Program-made: the position numbers and the translations under genes
Shown here: piece after piece, positions 18,187 through 27,542 of the stretch
Layout of the letters: each line of letters starts with the position of its first letter
How positions within the stretch are numbered: the stretch's first letter is position 1
Source: an uncultured Flavobacteriales bacterium
Lineage (GTDB): Bacteria; Bacteroidota; Bacteroidia; Flavobacteriales_G; NORP312
Direction: 5' to 3'
DNA length: 64,000 bases
NCBI GenBank assembly: GCA_905480125.1
Contig: CAJQPE010000006.1
Location: forward strand, 20,045 to 84,044
The notes under the pieces: model-generated
What the model was told of the DNA's origin: nothing
What the model saw: only the letters and a program-made list of their open reading frames with translations
The model's database searches: none

Positions 18187-19131
18187 CTCTAAATGCGGGA
18201 GAATTTCTTTTACTAAAAGAACCTCTTTAGCTATCACCTCCTTGAAATTTTGATATTCTGTTGAATCTTCGTTGAATGGCCGATGCGCAATAGAACTTCT
18301 AAGTTTATCCATGCGTAACATTAAGTCTAAGCACGATTCATCAATTGCGAAATTTTTGAACTTCTCCCAGATATAATTTACTGCCTGCTTATTAGGATGC
18401 AACATATCTTCTTTATAGAAACGATAATCACGTAAATCGTCTAACATGATTTCATAAGCAGGAAAGTAATTTAAATTGTCATATTGCTCAACCAACGACT
18501 GTATCGCGAGATGAAGTAACGACTTACTTCTTTGGTTTTCGATAACCCCATCTTTCCAATGGCGAATTGGGCTAATCGTGAAGATAAATTGAACGCTCGA
18601 AGTTGAACGCTCAAAGTTTTTTATTAATTGTTTAAACTTCTTCTCAATCTCATCAATTGACAAAAGTCTTTTTCGAAATTGTGTATTAGGTACTTTATGG
18701 CAATTAGCAACCAAATTATCTGTTTCTATATGTTCGTATACCCAAGCTGAACCGAACGTGATTATCAAACAGCTCACTTGTTCCACAAAATCAGCAGAAC
18801 TATTCAATACTTCATTGTGCTTTTTTAGACACTCCTCTTTAGTTAACCCAGCTAAATCGCCATGAGTTTCGAAACAAAACCAACGGCCTTGATTAAAATG
18901 AATATCCTTTTCTTCGAATAATCTTTTATCCAAACAGCGTTGTAATAAATTAGCAATCGAAATAGGATTGAATACAACGCCAAAAGGATTGGATATAGAA
19001 TTAAAACCAAAGTAACGAAACTTCGTCCCTATATTTTCGGAAAAGCATGACCCAATCAGCAGCACGTTATCTTCAAAAAACAATTGTTGTTTAAGTGTAT
19101 TTGGGATTACCTCCGTTCTAAATTCTGGCAT
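18181..19131 (-). CDS. GSCFA domain protein
   Basis: A 316-residue protein named for its motif, seen here as LLIGSCFSENIGTKFRYFGF. A second conserved stretch is FTISPIRHWKDGVIENQRSK, and a DMLHPN motif follows. These residues (Ser of GSC, Asp-His of DMLHPN) resemble the SGNH/GDSL esterase arrangement, so a hydrolase acting on an acyl or carbohydrate substrate is possible but unproven. There is no signal peptide. The gene is common in Bacteroidota with no settled role. Confidence 0.85.
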   Translation of the reverse strand: MPEFRTEVIPNTLKQQLFFEDNVLLIGSCFSENIGTKFRYFGFNSISNPFGVVFNPISIANLLQRCLDKRLFEEKDIHFNQGRWFCFETHGDLAGLTKEECLKKHNEVLNSSADFVEQVSCLIITFGSAWVYEHIETDNLVANCHKVPNTQFRKRLLSIDEIEKKFKQLIKNFERSTSSVQFIFTISPIRHWKDGVIENQRSKSLLHLAIQSLVEQYDNLNYFPAYEIMLDDLRDYRFYKEDMLHPNKQAVNYIWEKFKNFAIDESCLDLMLRMDKLRSSIAHRPFNEDSTEYQNFKEVIAKEVLLVKEILPHLEL

Positions 19132-19137
19132 TTTAAC

Positions 19138-19145
19138 TAACTTTG
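19138..19145 (+). promoter_or_regulatory. -7 element TAACTTTG for the DksA-like gene
   Basis: An exact TAnnTTTG ending 9 bases before the ATG at 19155, in the 23-base gap between divergent genes. No -33 partner was identified. Confidence 0.4.
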
Positions 19146-19154
19146 TAAGTACAA

Positions 19155-19487
19155 ATGAACGAAAAAGAAAAAAAGGAATTCAAAGAAAAATTAAACGAGG
19201 TGTTCGAGCAGACAAAAAGTAGGATTGCAGACCTTAAAGAATTAACCAAACCAATTGCCCCAGAAAATGCTATTGGTAGAATTAGTAGAATGGATGCCAT
19301 TAATAATAAGAGCGTTAATGAAGCTGCATTAAGAGTGGCGGAAGCAAAAATGAGCAATCTAAAAGTTGCTTTCGATAAAGTTGACGCTGAAGGTTTTGGA
19401 AATTGCATACGATGCAAACAATCAATACCAATGGGTAGGTTAATGCTAATGCCTGGCAGCACTAAATGTGTGAGGTGTGCAAGTTGA
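19155..19487 (+). CDS. TraR/DksA-type C4 zinc-finger protein
   Basis: A 110-residue protein. An N-terminal helical, probably coiled-coil part (about 1-80, rich in Lys and Glu) precedes a four-cysteine zinc finger: CIRC then CVRC with 21 residues between. This is the DksA/TraR layout; DksA binds the RNA polymerase secondary channel and modulates initiation. The acidic coiled-coil tip of true DksA is not evident, so the regulatory role is inferred. A 179-base stretch without a convincing gene follows. Confidence 0.8.
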   Translation: MNEKEKKEFKEKLNEVFEQTKSRIADLKELTKPIAPENAIGRISRMDAINNKSVNEAALRVAEAKMSNLKVAFDKVDAEGFGNCIRCKQSIPMGRLMLMPGSTKCVRCAS

Positions 19488-19666
19488 AAATTGGTTAGTA
19501 GTTCTCAGTATTTGGCTTTCAGCAATCCCAAGACTCCACGCAGAAAACAGAACAGAAGAATCTTTTATCTCCAGATTATCAGTCCCTGCAAAACTATATA
19601 CCTCCATAAATTTCATCTCCCAACTCTTAATTATATACCTTTTACCACAACCTAATTTAAGCGTAA

Positions 19667-20626
19667 TTGAGAAAAAATAAAATAATCTTCATCGACTCTG
19701 TTCATCCAATTTTGAGAGAACGACTAACCCAAATGGGGTTTAAGTGTTTGGATTATACTGGCAATTCACGGCAAGAAATATTGAGTGTAATTAGCACATT
19801 TACTGGTGCTGTGATCCGCAGTAAGTTTAAGATTGATAAAGAGATTTTAGACCGAGCTGTTAACCTGAAATTTATTGCCCGGTCAGGTGCTGGCTTGGAG
19901 AATATTGATTTAGAATATTCGAAGAAAAAAGGAGTTACTATTTACAATTCCCCCGAAGGAAATAGAACCGCAGTTGGGGAGCAAGCTGTTGGCATGTTGC
20001 TTAGCTTATTCAATAATCTTAATAATGCGGATGCTGAAGTTCGAAAAGGAATTTGGGACAGAGAAGGAAACCGGGGCCATGAACTAGCCGGCAAAACTGT
20101 CGGTATAATCGGATACGGGAATATGGGGTCTGCATTTGCTCAACGTCTGCAAGGATTCGAATGCAACATTATCGCTTACGATAAATACAAATCTGATTTT
20201 GGCATCAAATTGGTGACAGAAGTTTCAATGGAAACGCTTTTCAAAAAAGCTGATGTACTTAGTTTACATACTCCGTTAACGGATGAAACAAAGCACCTGA
20301 TTAATGATGAATTTATTAGAAGTTTCGAAAAGAATATTTACATCATTAACACTGCAAGAGGGCAGTCTTTAAATACTTCTGATTTAGTAGATGGACTTAA
20401 ATCTGGGAAAATTTTAGGCGCTTGTTTAGATGTTTTGGAGTATGAAAAAACTTCTTTTGAGAATCTAGAAACGACTAAATTACCGGCACCCTTTCAATAC
20501 CTAATTAACTCTAAAAAAGTGATTTTATCTCCTCACATTGCTGGGTGGACGCAAGAATCTTATGTTAAGCTGTCTACTTTTTTAGCCGACAAAATTGAAA
20601 AAGATCTGCCTAATTATACTAGTTAA
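19667..20626 (+). CDS. D-isomer-specific 2-hydroxyacid dehydrogenase (phosphoglycerate dehydrogenase-like)
   Basis: A 319-residue NAD-dependent dehydrogenase. The Rossmann motif GIIGYGNMGSAFA is present, with the catalytic Arg in NTARGQS, Glu in the CLDVLEYE region and His in LSPHIAGW. There is no C-terminal ACT domain, so this is the short form. It could be a 3-phosphoglycerate dehydrogenase or another 2-hydroxyacid enzyme. A TAA lies immediately upstream in frame, so the TTG at 19667 is the first possible start and is followed by Lys-rich RKNK. It is convergent with lysC, sharing TTAA. Confidence 0.88.
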   Translation: MRKNKIIFIDSVHPILRERLTQMGFKCLDYTGNSRQEILSVISTFTGAVIRSKFKIDKEILDRAVNLKFIARSGAGLENIDLEYSKKKGVTIYNSPEGNRTAVGEQAVGMLLSLFNNLNNADAEVRKGIWDREGNRGHELAGKTVGIIGYGNMGSAFAQRLQGFECNIIAYDKYKSDFGIKLVTEVSMETLFKKADVLSLHTPLTDETKHLINDEFIRSFEKNIYIINTARGQSLNTSDLVDGLKSGKILGACLDVLEYEKTSFENLETTKLPAPFQYLINSKKVILSPHIAGWTQESYVKLSTFLADKIEKDLPNYTS

Positions 20627-21909
20627 ACTTCTGCCTTGCCCAAGTCTTTCATTACAAATCGAGCAGTATGTCTACTTTTTTGCTCGACCAGAATCTCCTT
20701 ACCTTTAGTTACTCTTTCAATTGTTTTCGAATTGTAATGTCTTATTGTAACCAGCTCTAAGCCATTGTTTAGCCAAACTTTATAATCTTTCTTTAGCTCT
20801 TCGAGTAAGCCAAGTGTTTTCTGCTCATCATTATCAACTGTTACGGATAAGTTAATCGCAGAATTTTGCATTAAATTCATCGTTACCTTATGCTTAGAGA
20901 ATACGCCAAATATATCTTGCATATTGCCTTCTACAATGAACGAAAAATCTTTCGGAGAAAGTGAAATCAACAGCTGATCCATCTTAAAAATAAAGGATGG
21001 AATTAAGCTATCTTCTGTGGTTTCCTCATCTATTAATGTTCCCTCTGTTGTATAATCCAAAAACGATTTTACGTGAAGAGGAATAGATTTATTCTGAAGC
21101 GGCTTAATCGTTTTCGGATGAATAACTGTAGCGCCATAATAGGCCAGCTCTATTGCTTCTCTATATGAAATGTGATTCAATTTCTCAGTACTATCAAACC
21201 ACTTTGGATCGGCATTCAGCATTCCAGGAACATCTTTCCAAATAGTCATTTCAGTAGCACCTAATCCATGTGCTAAAATACCTGCACTATAATCAGAACC
21301 TTCTCTACCAAGAGTAGTTGTGAAATTTTCTGAAGTGCAGCCAATAAACCCTTGGGTAATTGCTATTCCTGAGTTGTTTTCAAAGTGCTTTCCTATTGTA
21401 TGCTGCGTATTCAGAATTGTTTCGTCCCAATACACGTTTCCTTCTCGGTATGTATTATCTGTTTTGATAATATCACGAACATCAAACCATTTACTTTTTA
21501 CGCCATTATCGTTAAGGTAAGCCGACACAATTTTTGTTGAAGCCAGCTCACCGATTGATACAATTTGATCGTACTCAAAATCGTACGTTCCAGTTGCTGC
21601 ATCTTCTATTGCCCATTCTATCTCAACAAATAAATTATTTATTTCATTGTAAATTGAATGATCTGCTTCTGGAAAAAGCTCACCTAAAATTTCTTTATGG
21701 AATCTTTTTAACTCTTCAAATTCTCTGTCAAGGTTTTCATCGTTTTCATAATAGCATTTTGTGATTCGCTCAAGCGCATTTGTTGTTTTACCCATTGCAG
21801 ATACAACAACGCAAATTTTCTCATCAGCAAAATTCTTTAAAATCTTCGCAACATTTCTTACCGCTTCCGGGTCTTTTACGGATGCACCTCCAAACTTAAA
21901 AACTCTCAT
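20623..21909 (-). CDS. lysC: Aspartate kinase (monofunctional)
   Basis: Phosphorylates aspartate, the first step toward lysine, threonine and methionine. The kinase domain opens with KFGGASV at residues 5-11 and contains TLGREGSDYSA. Two ACT-like regulatory segments fill the last 140 residues (LLISLSPKDFSFI, NLMQNSAINLSVTVD), pointing to feedback control. At 428 residues no homoserine dehydrogenase is fused. It starts 1 base after the acetyltransferase gene, so the two are co-transcribed. Confidence 0.92.
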   Translation of the reverse strand: MRVFKFGGASVKDPEAVRNVAKILKNFADEKICVVVSAMGKTTNALERITKCYYENDENLDREFEELKRFHKEILGELFPEADHSIYNEINNLFVEIEWAIEDAATGTYDFEYDQIVSIGELASTKIVSAYLNDNGVKSKWFDVRDIIKTDNTYREGNVYWDETILNTQHTIGKHFENNSGIAITQGFIGCTSENFTTTLGREGSDYSAGILAHGLGATEMTIWKDVPGMLNADPKWFDSTEKLNHISYREAIELAYYGATVIHPKTIKPLQNKSIPLHVKSFLDYTTEGTLIDEETTEDSLIPSFIFKMDQLLISLSPKDFSFIVEGNMQDIFGVFSKHKVTMNLMQNSAINLSVTVDNDEQKTLGLLEELKKDYKVWLNNGLELVTIRHYNSKTIERVTKGKEILVEQKSRHTARFVMKDLGKAEV

Positions 21910-21910
21910 A

Positions 21911-22372
21911 TCAAAACTCTTGTAATTGCGCCTCTGTCAATTTGCAATTAATCCATTCATAACCTAATTCTGATTTGTACTTCTTATAAAACTCGATTGC
22001 TGGTTCATTCCAATCTATAACTTGCCATTCGAATCGTTTAACCTTTTGGCTTTTACACTTATCGATTAGTTCCTCAAACAATTTTGAACCAATTCCTTTC
22101 CTTCTGTAGTTTTGTTTAACCACCAAATCTTCAAGGTAGATGGTTTTACCTTTCCAAGTAGAGTATCGATAATAATAAAAAGCCATACCTATTATCTCTC
22201 GGTCATTTTCTGCTACAATACAATCAAATAATTTGTTGTTCCCGAAACCATCAGCTTGCAATTGCTCAACTGTAACTTCTACCTCGTTTGAGGCCTTCTC
22301 ATAGTCTGCCAATTCTTGAATAAGATGCAGAACCCCAAGCATATCCTTAATTTTAGCTTTCCTAATAACCAT
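21911..22372 (-). CDS. GNAT-family N-acetyltransferase
   Basis: A 153-residue acetyl-CoA-dependent transferase. The acetyl-CoA loop is RRKGIGSKLFEEL, after strand IYLEDLVVKQNYR, and the tail has WNEPAIEFYKKY. This resembles the diamine/thialysine acetyltransferase branch of GNAT enzymes, but the substrate is not certain. It is first in a two-gene operon with lysC. Confidence 0.88.
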   Translation of the reverse strand: MVIRKAKIKDMLGVLHLIQELADYEKASNEVEVTVEQLQADGFGNNKLFDCIVAENDREIIGMAFYYYRYSTWKGKTIYLEDLVVKQNYRRKGIGSKLFEELIDKCKSQKVKRFEWQVIDWNEPAIEFYKKYKSELGYEWINCKLTEAQLQEF

Positions 22373-22376
22373 ACTT

Positions 22377-22384
22377 CAAAAGTA
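22377..22384 (-). promoter_or_regulatory. -33/-7 promoter (TTG-N21-TACTTTTG) for the GNAT-lysC operon
   Basis: An exact TAnnTTTG with TTG 21 bases upstream. It ends 4 bases before the ATG, so the mRNA would be essentially leaderless. Confidence 0.45.
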
Positions 22385-22443
22385 TCTATTTTACCTATGA
22401 AGCTTCAACCTAAAAGTCGATATTTGCGTAAAAATATCAACAC

Positions 22444-23451
22444 ATGAACAAGCTCACCACTCTCGGCCAATTTTTAATTGAACGACAAAAAGATTTTCCT
22501 TACGCTAAAGGAGAATTGTCAAGACTGCTTAGCGCTATTAGACTTGCTGCTAAAATTGTAAATAGAGAAGTTAATAAAGCTGGATTGGTTGATATACTCG
22601 GTGCTGTAGGCACTGAAAATATTCAAGGTGAAGATCAACAAAAATTAGATGTTTATGCTGACAACCAATTCATGAAATCTATGGAGTTACGCGGTGAAGT
22701 GTGCGGAGTAGCTTCAGAAGAGCAAGATTCATTCGTTGTCTTCGATAATGATAGATCAAATAACGCTAGTTACGTTATTATGATTGACCCTTTAGATGGC
22801 TCTTCTAACATTGATGTAAACGTAACCGTGGGGACTATATTTTCGATATACAAAAGAAAAACACCGATTGGTAAATCTGTAACACTTGATGATTTCTTAC
22901 AACCCGGAACAGAGCAGGTAGCAGCAGGATATGTTGTTTATGGATCGTCAACAATGATTGTTTTTTCAACAGGAAAAGGGGTGAACGGATTTACACTCGA
23001 CCCTTCTATTGGAACATTCCATTTATCTCATCCGGACTTAAAAATTCCGGATAACGGGAAAATCTACTCTATCAATGAGGGCAACTATGCACACTTTGAA
23101 GATGGAATAAAGAAATATTTAAAATTTTGCCAAGAGATTGACGTGCCAACAAACAGACCTTATACTTCTCGATATATAGGGTCATTGGTTGCTGATTTTC
23201 ATAGAAATTTGCTTAAAGGTGGAATTTATTTGTATCCTGGAACGTCTATTAAACCTGATGGAAAATTAAGGCTGCTCTACGAATGTAACCCAATTGCATT
23301 TCTAGCTGAACAAGCTGGTGGAAAAGCTACTACTGGTACCCAACGAATTTTAGATATCATTCCTACGGAATTACACCAAAGAGTTCCTTTTATTGTAGGT
23401 AATACAGCCATGGTTGAAAAAGTTGAAGAATTTATTTTAGCAAATTCATAA
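22444..23451 (+). CDS. fbp: Fructose-1,6-bisphosphatase, class I
   Basis: Gluconeogenic enzyme that hydrolyses fructose 1,6-bisphosphate. The metal and phosphate site motif [10 protein letters not shown] is present, with GTIFSIYKR after it and the sugar-phosphate region GGIYLYPG. The length of 335 residues is that of class I enzymes. A weak hairpin follows the stop. Confidence 0.95.
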   Translation: MNKLTTLGQFLIERQKDFPYAKGELSRLLSAIRLAAKIVNREVNKAGLVDILGAVGTENIQGEDQQKLDVYADNQFMKSMELRGEVCGVASEEQDSFVVFDNDRSNNASYVIMIDPLDGSSNIDVNVTVGTIFSIYKRKTPIGKSVTLDDFLQPGTEQVAAGYVVYGSSTMIVFSTGKGVNGFTLDPSIGTFHLSHPDLKIPDNGKIYSINEGNYAHFEDGIKKYLKFCQEIDVPTNRPYTSRYIGSLVADFHRNLLKGGIYLYPGTSIKPDGKLRLLYECNPIAFLAEQAGGKATTGTQRILDIIPTELHQRVPFIVGNTAMVEKVEEFILANS

Positions 23452-23459
23452 AAGCCAAC

Positions 23460-23494
23460 CCGGTTGCTGCATTCAATAAACCGGTAATTTATTT
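23460..23494 (+). terminator. Possible weak terminator after fbp
   Basis: Arms CCGGTT and AACCGG (6 bp) enclose a 13-base loop and are followed by a T-rich but interrupted run (TAATTTATTTT). The stem is short. Confidence 0.35.
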
Positions 23495-23495
23495 T

Positions 23496-23503
23496 TACAT
23501 TTG
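23496..23503 (+). promoter_or_regulatory. -7 element TACATTTG for the fibre-like gene
   Basis: An exact TAnnTTTG ending 20 bases before the ATG at 23524, just past the weak fbp terminator. It would drive the whole 23.5-32.4 kb module. Confidence 0.45.
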
Positions 23504-23523
23504 AGAGCATTAAATTTCAATCT

Positions 23524-26500
23524 ATGAAACAGATCTTATTATTACTATTTATTTTAGTGGGTTTTAGTTGCTTAGCGCAAACACCAGAAGGAATCAACTA
23601 TCAAGCTATTGCCAGAGATAATAGTGGTGCAGAATACGTAAATACTACTCTTTCAGTTAAGTTTAGCATCAGCTCTGATGCTATAGGCGCAACAATTATT
23701 TTCACCGAAACGCACAACACTGTAGCTACGAATGATTTTGGTTTGTTCAATTTAGTTTTAGGAAATGTAAGCACTGCTGATTTTACCAATATTGACTGGA
23801 GCAACGCACCTCTTTATTTAATTGTTGAAGCCGATTTTGGGTCTGGATTTGAGCAAATGGGTAATCCCACTCCTATTGTAGCTGTACCATACGCATTATA
23901 TGCAAAAAATGTAGAAAATATTGATGATGCAGATGCAGACTCAACCAATGAGATACAAGTATTAAGTATTTCAAATGACACCATCTTTTTATCGAACGGT
24001 GGGTTTGTTCAACTGCCAGCATCAGCAAGTAGCTTATGGAATACAAATGCACAAGGAATTGATTATAGCTTAGGTAATGTTGGTATTGGAGTTTCTAACC
24101 CAGTTGTAGAGTTGGATGTCGCAGGAGAAACACAATCTAACGATGTTAGAGTCTTAAATGATTTTTACTATAACAATAATCCAGATTCTAATTATGTGTT
24201 AATGGATGATGGTGCTGGTACCGGGCATGCTATATGGCAACATCCAGATTCTTTAGGTATATCTGGTGGTGCCTTTGTTTCAAATGGAACAGAAACAGTT
24301 CTAAATAACATTGGGGATAATGTGGGGATAGGTACAAATAATCCAAATGGAGCATTACAAGTTAATGGTGTAATATCTGCTCAAAATTATGGTATTGCTG
24401 CAAAAGTTAAAGTTAAAAATGCCGGGGGTTCAGAAGGTGCTGAAACTTCTATTGGTGCTGCAACAATTATAGGTTCATATAATTTTGATGCTTGGGACCC
24501 TAGTTTTGGAGCATACAGAAGTTCTAGTAAGATAATAGGAACTACAACTACAGCTCATGGTCCTGGAGATACTCCAAGTAGAATGAGGTTTTTAACCACC
24601 CCCCAAGGAAGTACTGCCGCTGTTGAACGTTTAACCATAAATGATGATGGTAACGTAGGTATAGGAACCTCCACCCCTAATGCAAAGCTTGAAGTTTCGG
24701 AAGATATTATTGTTAATCAAATTACTATTGGTAAAGGTAGTGGAAGCATCACTAGCAACACTGCGAACGGATATCAAGCCCTTTCCATCAACACCACGGG
24801 GCAATGGAACACTGCGAACGGACATCTAGCCCTTTCCTCTAACACCTCAGGGTATTCAAACACTGCCCTTGGTAATGAAGCCCTTTCCGCGAATAGTACG
24901 GGGATATGGAACACCGCGGTTGGTGATTATGCCCTTGGGGGCAACGACACTGGAGAGAGAAATACCGCGGTTGGAGAATACGCACTTCAGGCCAGCAATG
25001 GAAATAACAACACCGCGCTTGGGCACCAGGCCCTTGTAGCTAACACTTCTGGAGATGCTAATATTGCCCTTGGGAATTACGCCTTAAATAACAATCTTTT
25101 GGGAATTAACAACACTTCTGTTGGGTTTGAGGCAGGGTATAGTGCCGCAGGCAGTAATAACCTATTTTTAGGTTACCGAGCGGGGTATAACGAAACCGGA
25201 AGTAATAAATTATATATAGAATCTGATAGTTCTTCTACTCCATTAATTTATGGTGAATTTGATAATGATATACTTAGAGTAAATGGCACATTACAAGTTG
25301 GGGATCCAACTGGTTCAGGCTATGCACTACCTACTATCGATGGTTTAAACGGTGACGTATTAACAACAGACGCTTCTGGCAACGTAACTTGGCAGCCTCC
25401 TAGCGGAGGAGGTATTGATGCAGACGGAGATCTTTGGCCTGCAGGAATGGATGCTGATGATTCAGACTTTAACGTTAAATTTCCAAGTCAAATTAATGAC
25501 TTAAACAACGATACAAAAATTCAGTTGGAAGAATCGGCTAATGAAAACATTATTCGATTTGATCTTGCAGGTACTGAAAAATGGGCAATGCACGGCAGCC
25601 GTTTAGAACCCATGAATACCGGACATTCTTTATTTATTGGACAAGGTGCTGGAGCCAATGATGACCTAACAAATAGATATAATGTACTCATTGGCGATAG
25701 TGCTGGGTATAATAATGTGATTGGTGCAGTAAACACTGCTATTGGATCGCGTTCTTTGTACGAGAACATAAATGGAGCATATAATACTGCAACTGGATTT
25801 CGCTCACTTAGTCATAATACAGAAAGTAATAATACTGCACATGGCGCTGTTTCTTTATATAAAAATATCGATGGTTTCGAGAATACCGTACAAGGTGTTG
25901 CTGCAATGTTTGAAAACACAAGTGGCAGCCAAAACACTGCTATGGGTTATTACTCTTTGTATAATAATACAAGTGGTACTAATAACACTGCTATTGGTTA
26001 CCAAGCCGGAATAAGTTCTATAGGAAATTTTAACATCTACTTAGGCTATCAAGCAGGGTATAACGAAACCGGAAGTAATAAATTATATATAGAATCTGAT
26101 AGTTCTTCTGCTCCATTAATTTATGGTGAATTTGATAATGATATACTTAGAGTTAATGGAACAGTTCAGATAAACGACCCCACCCAGACGGGTTACGTTT
26201 TACCACCTTTACGTGGTACAGCTGGACAAGTTCTCGAAACTGATGGTTTGGGAAATACCTCCTGGCAAACGCCTACGGCTGCCCCCGCCTCTTGGGAGCT
26301 TTCTGGTAATGCTGGAACCTCTACTGGAACCGATTTTATTGGCACCACAGATGCGCAGGATTTGGATATTCGAACAAACGATATTATTCACCATCGATTT
26401 ACCCAAAAAGGGCAGTTGGAGTTTCTAAACACAGGAAACTCAGTTTTTATTGGCAAAAATGCAGGTGCTAATGATGATTTAACAAACCATGAAAACGTAT

Positions 26501-27531
26501 ATATTGGGGGATTTGCGGGAAATGGAAATACAACTGGATACTCCAATGTTGCTGTTGGATTTGAAGCACTTAGAGATGTTTCGGGTCAATATGCTAACGT
26601 TGCTGTTGGATACCGGGCTCTTGCACTTACAACGAGCGGATCACAAAATGTTGCTGTGGGTACATTTGCCATTGAAAAAGGTACTGGAAGTCATAATTCT
26701 GCTTTTGGACATGGCGTGCTTAATAACAATACCAGCGGCTCACAAAACACTATAGTTGGGCATCAAGCTATGGGTAGTAACGAAGATGGGAGTTCTAACT
26801 CTGCGCTGGGGGCAGATGCTCTAAGCCAAAACATAACAGGTGAGAGTAATGTTGCTGTTGGATATGAAGCCGGTAATGCGAATATCTCCGGGAATAACAA
26901 CATTTTTATCGGGCGAGGTAGTAATGCGTCAGCTGGTAATTTAACTAATGCCAGCGCTATTGGATTCAACGTAACGGTGAGTGCAAGTAATAGCATGGTA
27001 TTAGGTAACGGAGTTAACGTAGGGATTGGGACATCTAATCCAACGGAAAAATTAGAAGTTATTGGTAACGTTACTGCAAACAGCTACCAATATAACAGCA
27101 CGCAAACGCGTGTATTTCATATAAATCCAGCAACATTAAGTCACCACTCTAGCGGAGCAACGGTTGATGGGAACAACTGGGGGGGAATTAAATTTACCGC
27201 AACATTAACAAACCGAGAAGAACTCTATTGCCCACTCCATCTGCCAGATGGAGCTGTTGTTACGGCTATAGATGTTACAGTTATTGATAATTCTCCGGGA
27301 TATTTTGTAGCATGGTTAGTACAATATCAACCTAACACTGGTCAAATCATGCAAACAACTACTCAATCAGTTAACTCAGCAGTGGAGCAAGTTATTTCAT
27401 CATCCGGCACTTCAACTATAGACAATAGTGCTAAGAGTTATATGATAGCCATCCGTGCTGAACCTGGTCTGACAAACGACGCTCATATTCAAGACATTCA
27501 AGTTACCTATACCGTAAATGAAGCTCGATAA
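23524..27531 (+). CDS. Large secreted repeat (fibre-like) protein with trimeric-adhesin-like head repeats
   Basis: A 1335-residue protein with the signal peptide MKQILLLLFILVGFSCLAQ. The next 120 residues (TPEGINYQAIARD, VPYALYAKN) are the N-terminal domain common to Bacteroidota fibre-like proteins. Four NVGIG-x3-P motifs follow. Three blocks of about 17-residue repeats of the form NTAxGxxALxxNTSG resemble YadA-like head or phage-fibre beta-rolls. Two blocks end in the same element, AGYNETGSNKLYIESDSSS. A globular domain of about 150 residues closes the protein. I see no T9SS sorting tail and no S74-type chaperone, so how it is surface-retained is unclear. Ligand binding is inference. Confidence 0.8.
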   Translation: MKQILLLLFILVGFSCLAQTPEGINYQAIARDNSGAEYVNTTLSVKFSISSDAIGATIIFTETHNTVATNDFGLFNLVLGNVSTADFTNIDWSNAPLYLIVEADFGSGFEQMGNPTPIVAVPYALYAKNVENIDDADADSTNEIQVLSISNDTIFLSNGGFVQLPASASSLWNTNAQGIDYSLGNVGIGVSNPVVELDVAGETQSNDVRVLNDFYYNNNPDSNYVLMDDGAGTGHAIWQHPDSLGISGGAFVSNGTETVLNNIGDNVGIGTNNPNGALQVNGVISAQNYGIAAKVKVKNAGGSEGAETSIGAATIIGSYNFDAWDPSFGAYRSSSKIIGTTTTAHGPGDTPSRMRFLTTPQGSTAAVERLTINDDGNVGIGTSTPNAKLEVSEDIIVNQITIGKGSGSITSNTANGYQALSINTTGQWNTANGHLALSSNTSGYSNTALGNEALSANSTGIWNTAVGDYALGGNDTGERNTAVGEYALQASNGNNNTALGHQALVANTSGDANIALGNYALNNNLLGINNTSVGFEAGYSAAGSNNLFLGYRAGYNETGSNKLYIESDSSSTPLIYGEFDNDILRVNGTLQVGDPTGSGYALPTIDGLNGDVLTTDASGNVTWQPPSGGGIDADGDLWPAGMDADDSDFNVKFPSQINDLNNDTKIQLEESANENIIRFDLAGTEKWAMHGSRLEPMNTGHSLFIGQGAGANDDLTNRYNVLIGDSAGYNNVIGAVNTAIGSRSLYENINGAYNTATGFRSLSHNTESNNTAHGAVSLYKNIDGFENTVQGVAAMFENTSGSQNTAMGYYSLYNNTSGTNNTAIGYQAGISSIGNFNIYLGYQAGYNETGSNKLYIESDSSSAPLIYGEFDNDILRVNGTVQINDPTQTGYVLPPLRGTAGQVLETDGLGNTSWQTPTAAPASWELSGNAGTSTGTDFIGTTDAQDLDIRTNDIIHHRFTQKGQLEFLNTGNSVFIGKNAGANDDLTNHENVYIGGFAGNGNTTGYSNVAVGFEALRDVSGQYANVAVGYRALALTTSGSQNVAVGTFAIEKGTGSHNSAFGHGVLNNNTSGSQNTIVGHQAMGSNEDGSSNSALGADALSQNITGESNVAVGYEAGNANISGNNNIFIGRGSNASAGNLTNASAIGFNVTVSASNSMVLGNGVNVGIGTSNPTEKLEVIGNVTANSYQYNSTQTRVFHINPATLSHHSSGATVDGNNWGGIKFTATLTNREELYCPLHLPDGAVVTAIDVTVIDNSPGYFVAWLVQYQPNTGQIMQTTTQSVNSAVEQVISSSGTSTIDNSAKSYMIAIRAEPGLTNDAHIQDIQVTYTVNEAR
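25183..25280 (+). repeat. Near-identical 98-bp direct repeat, copy 1
   Basis: It begins GGGTATAACGAAACCGG and matches copy 2 with one mismatch (A/G within TCTTCTRCTCC). The copies are 873 bases apart, a multiple of three, inside the fibre-like gene. It encodes GYNETGSNKLYIESDSSS and the following LIYGEFDNDILR. Confidence 0.93.
26056..26153 (+). repeat. Near-identical 98-bp direct repeat, copy 2
   Basis: Second copy of the repeat at 25183. The near-identity at DNA level, against much greater divergence on both sides, suggests recent duplication or gene conversion. Recombination between the copies would remove 291 codons in frame. Confidence 0.93.
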
Positions 27532-27542
27532 TCCATAAACAT

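Noticed and set aside
19477-19680. 67-residue plus-strand ORF after the DksA-like gene
   Set aside because: No recognisable family, it overlaps the DksA-like stop and the next gene's start, and composition looks non-coding.
24740-26960. Regular repeats that could suggest a CRISPR or minisatellite array
   Set aside because: They are in frame within one long ORF, encode a degenerate protein repeat and lack constant repeat/unique spacer structure.
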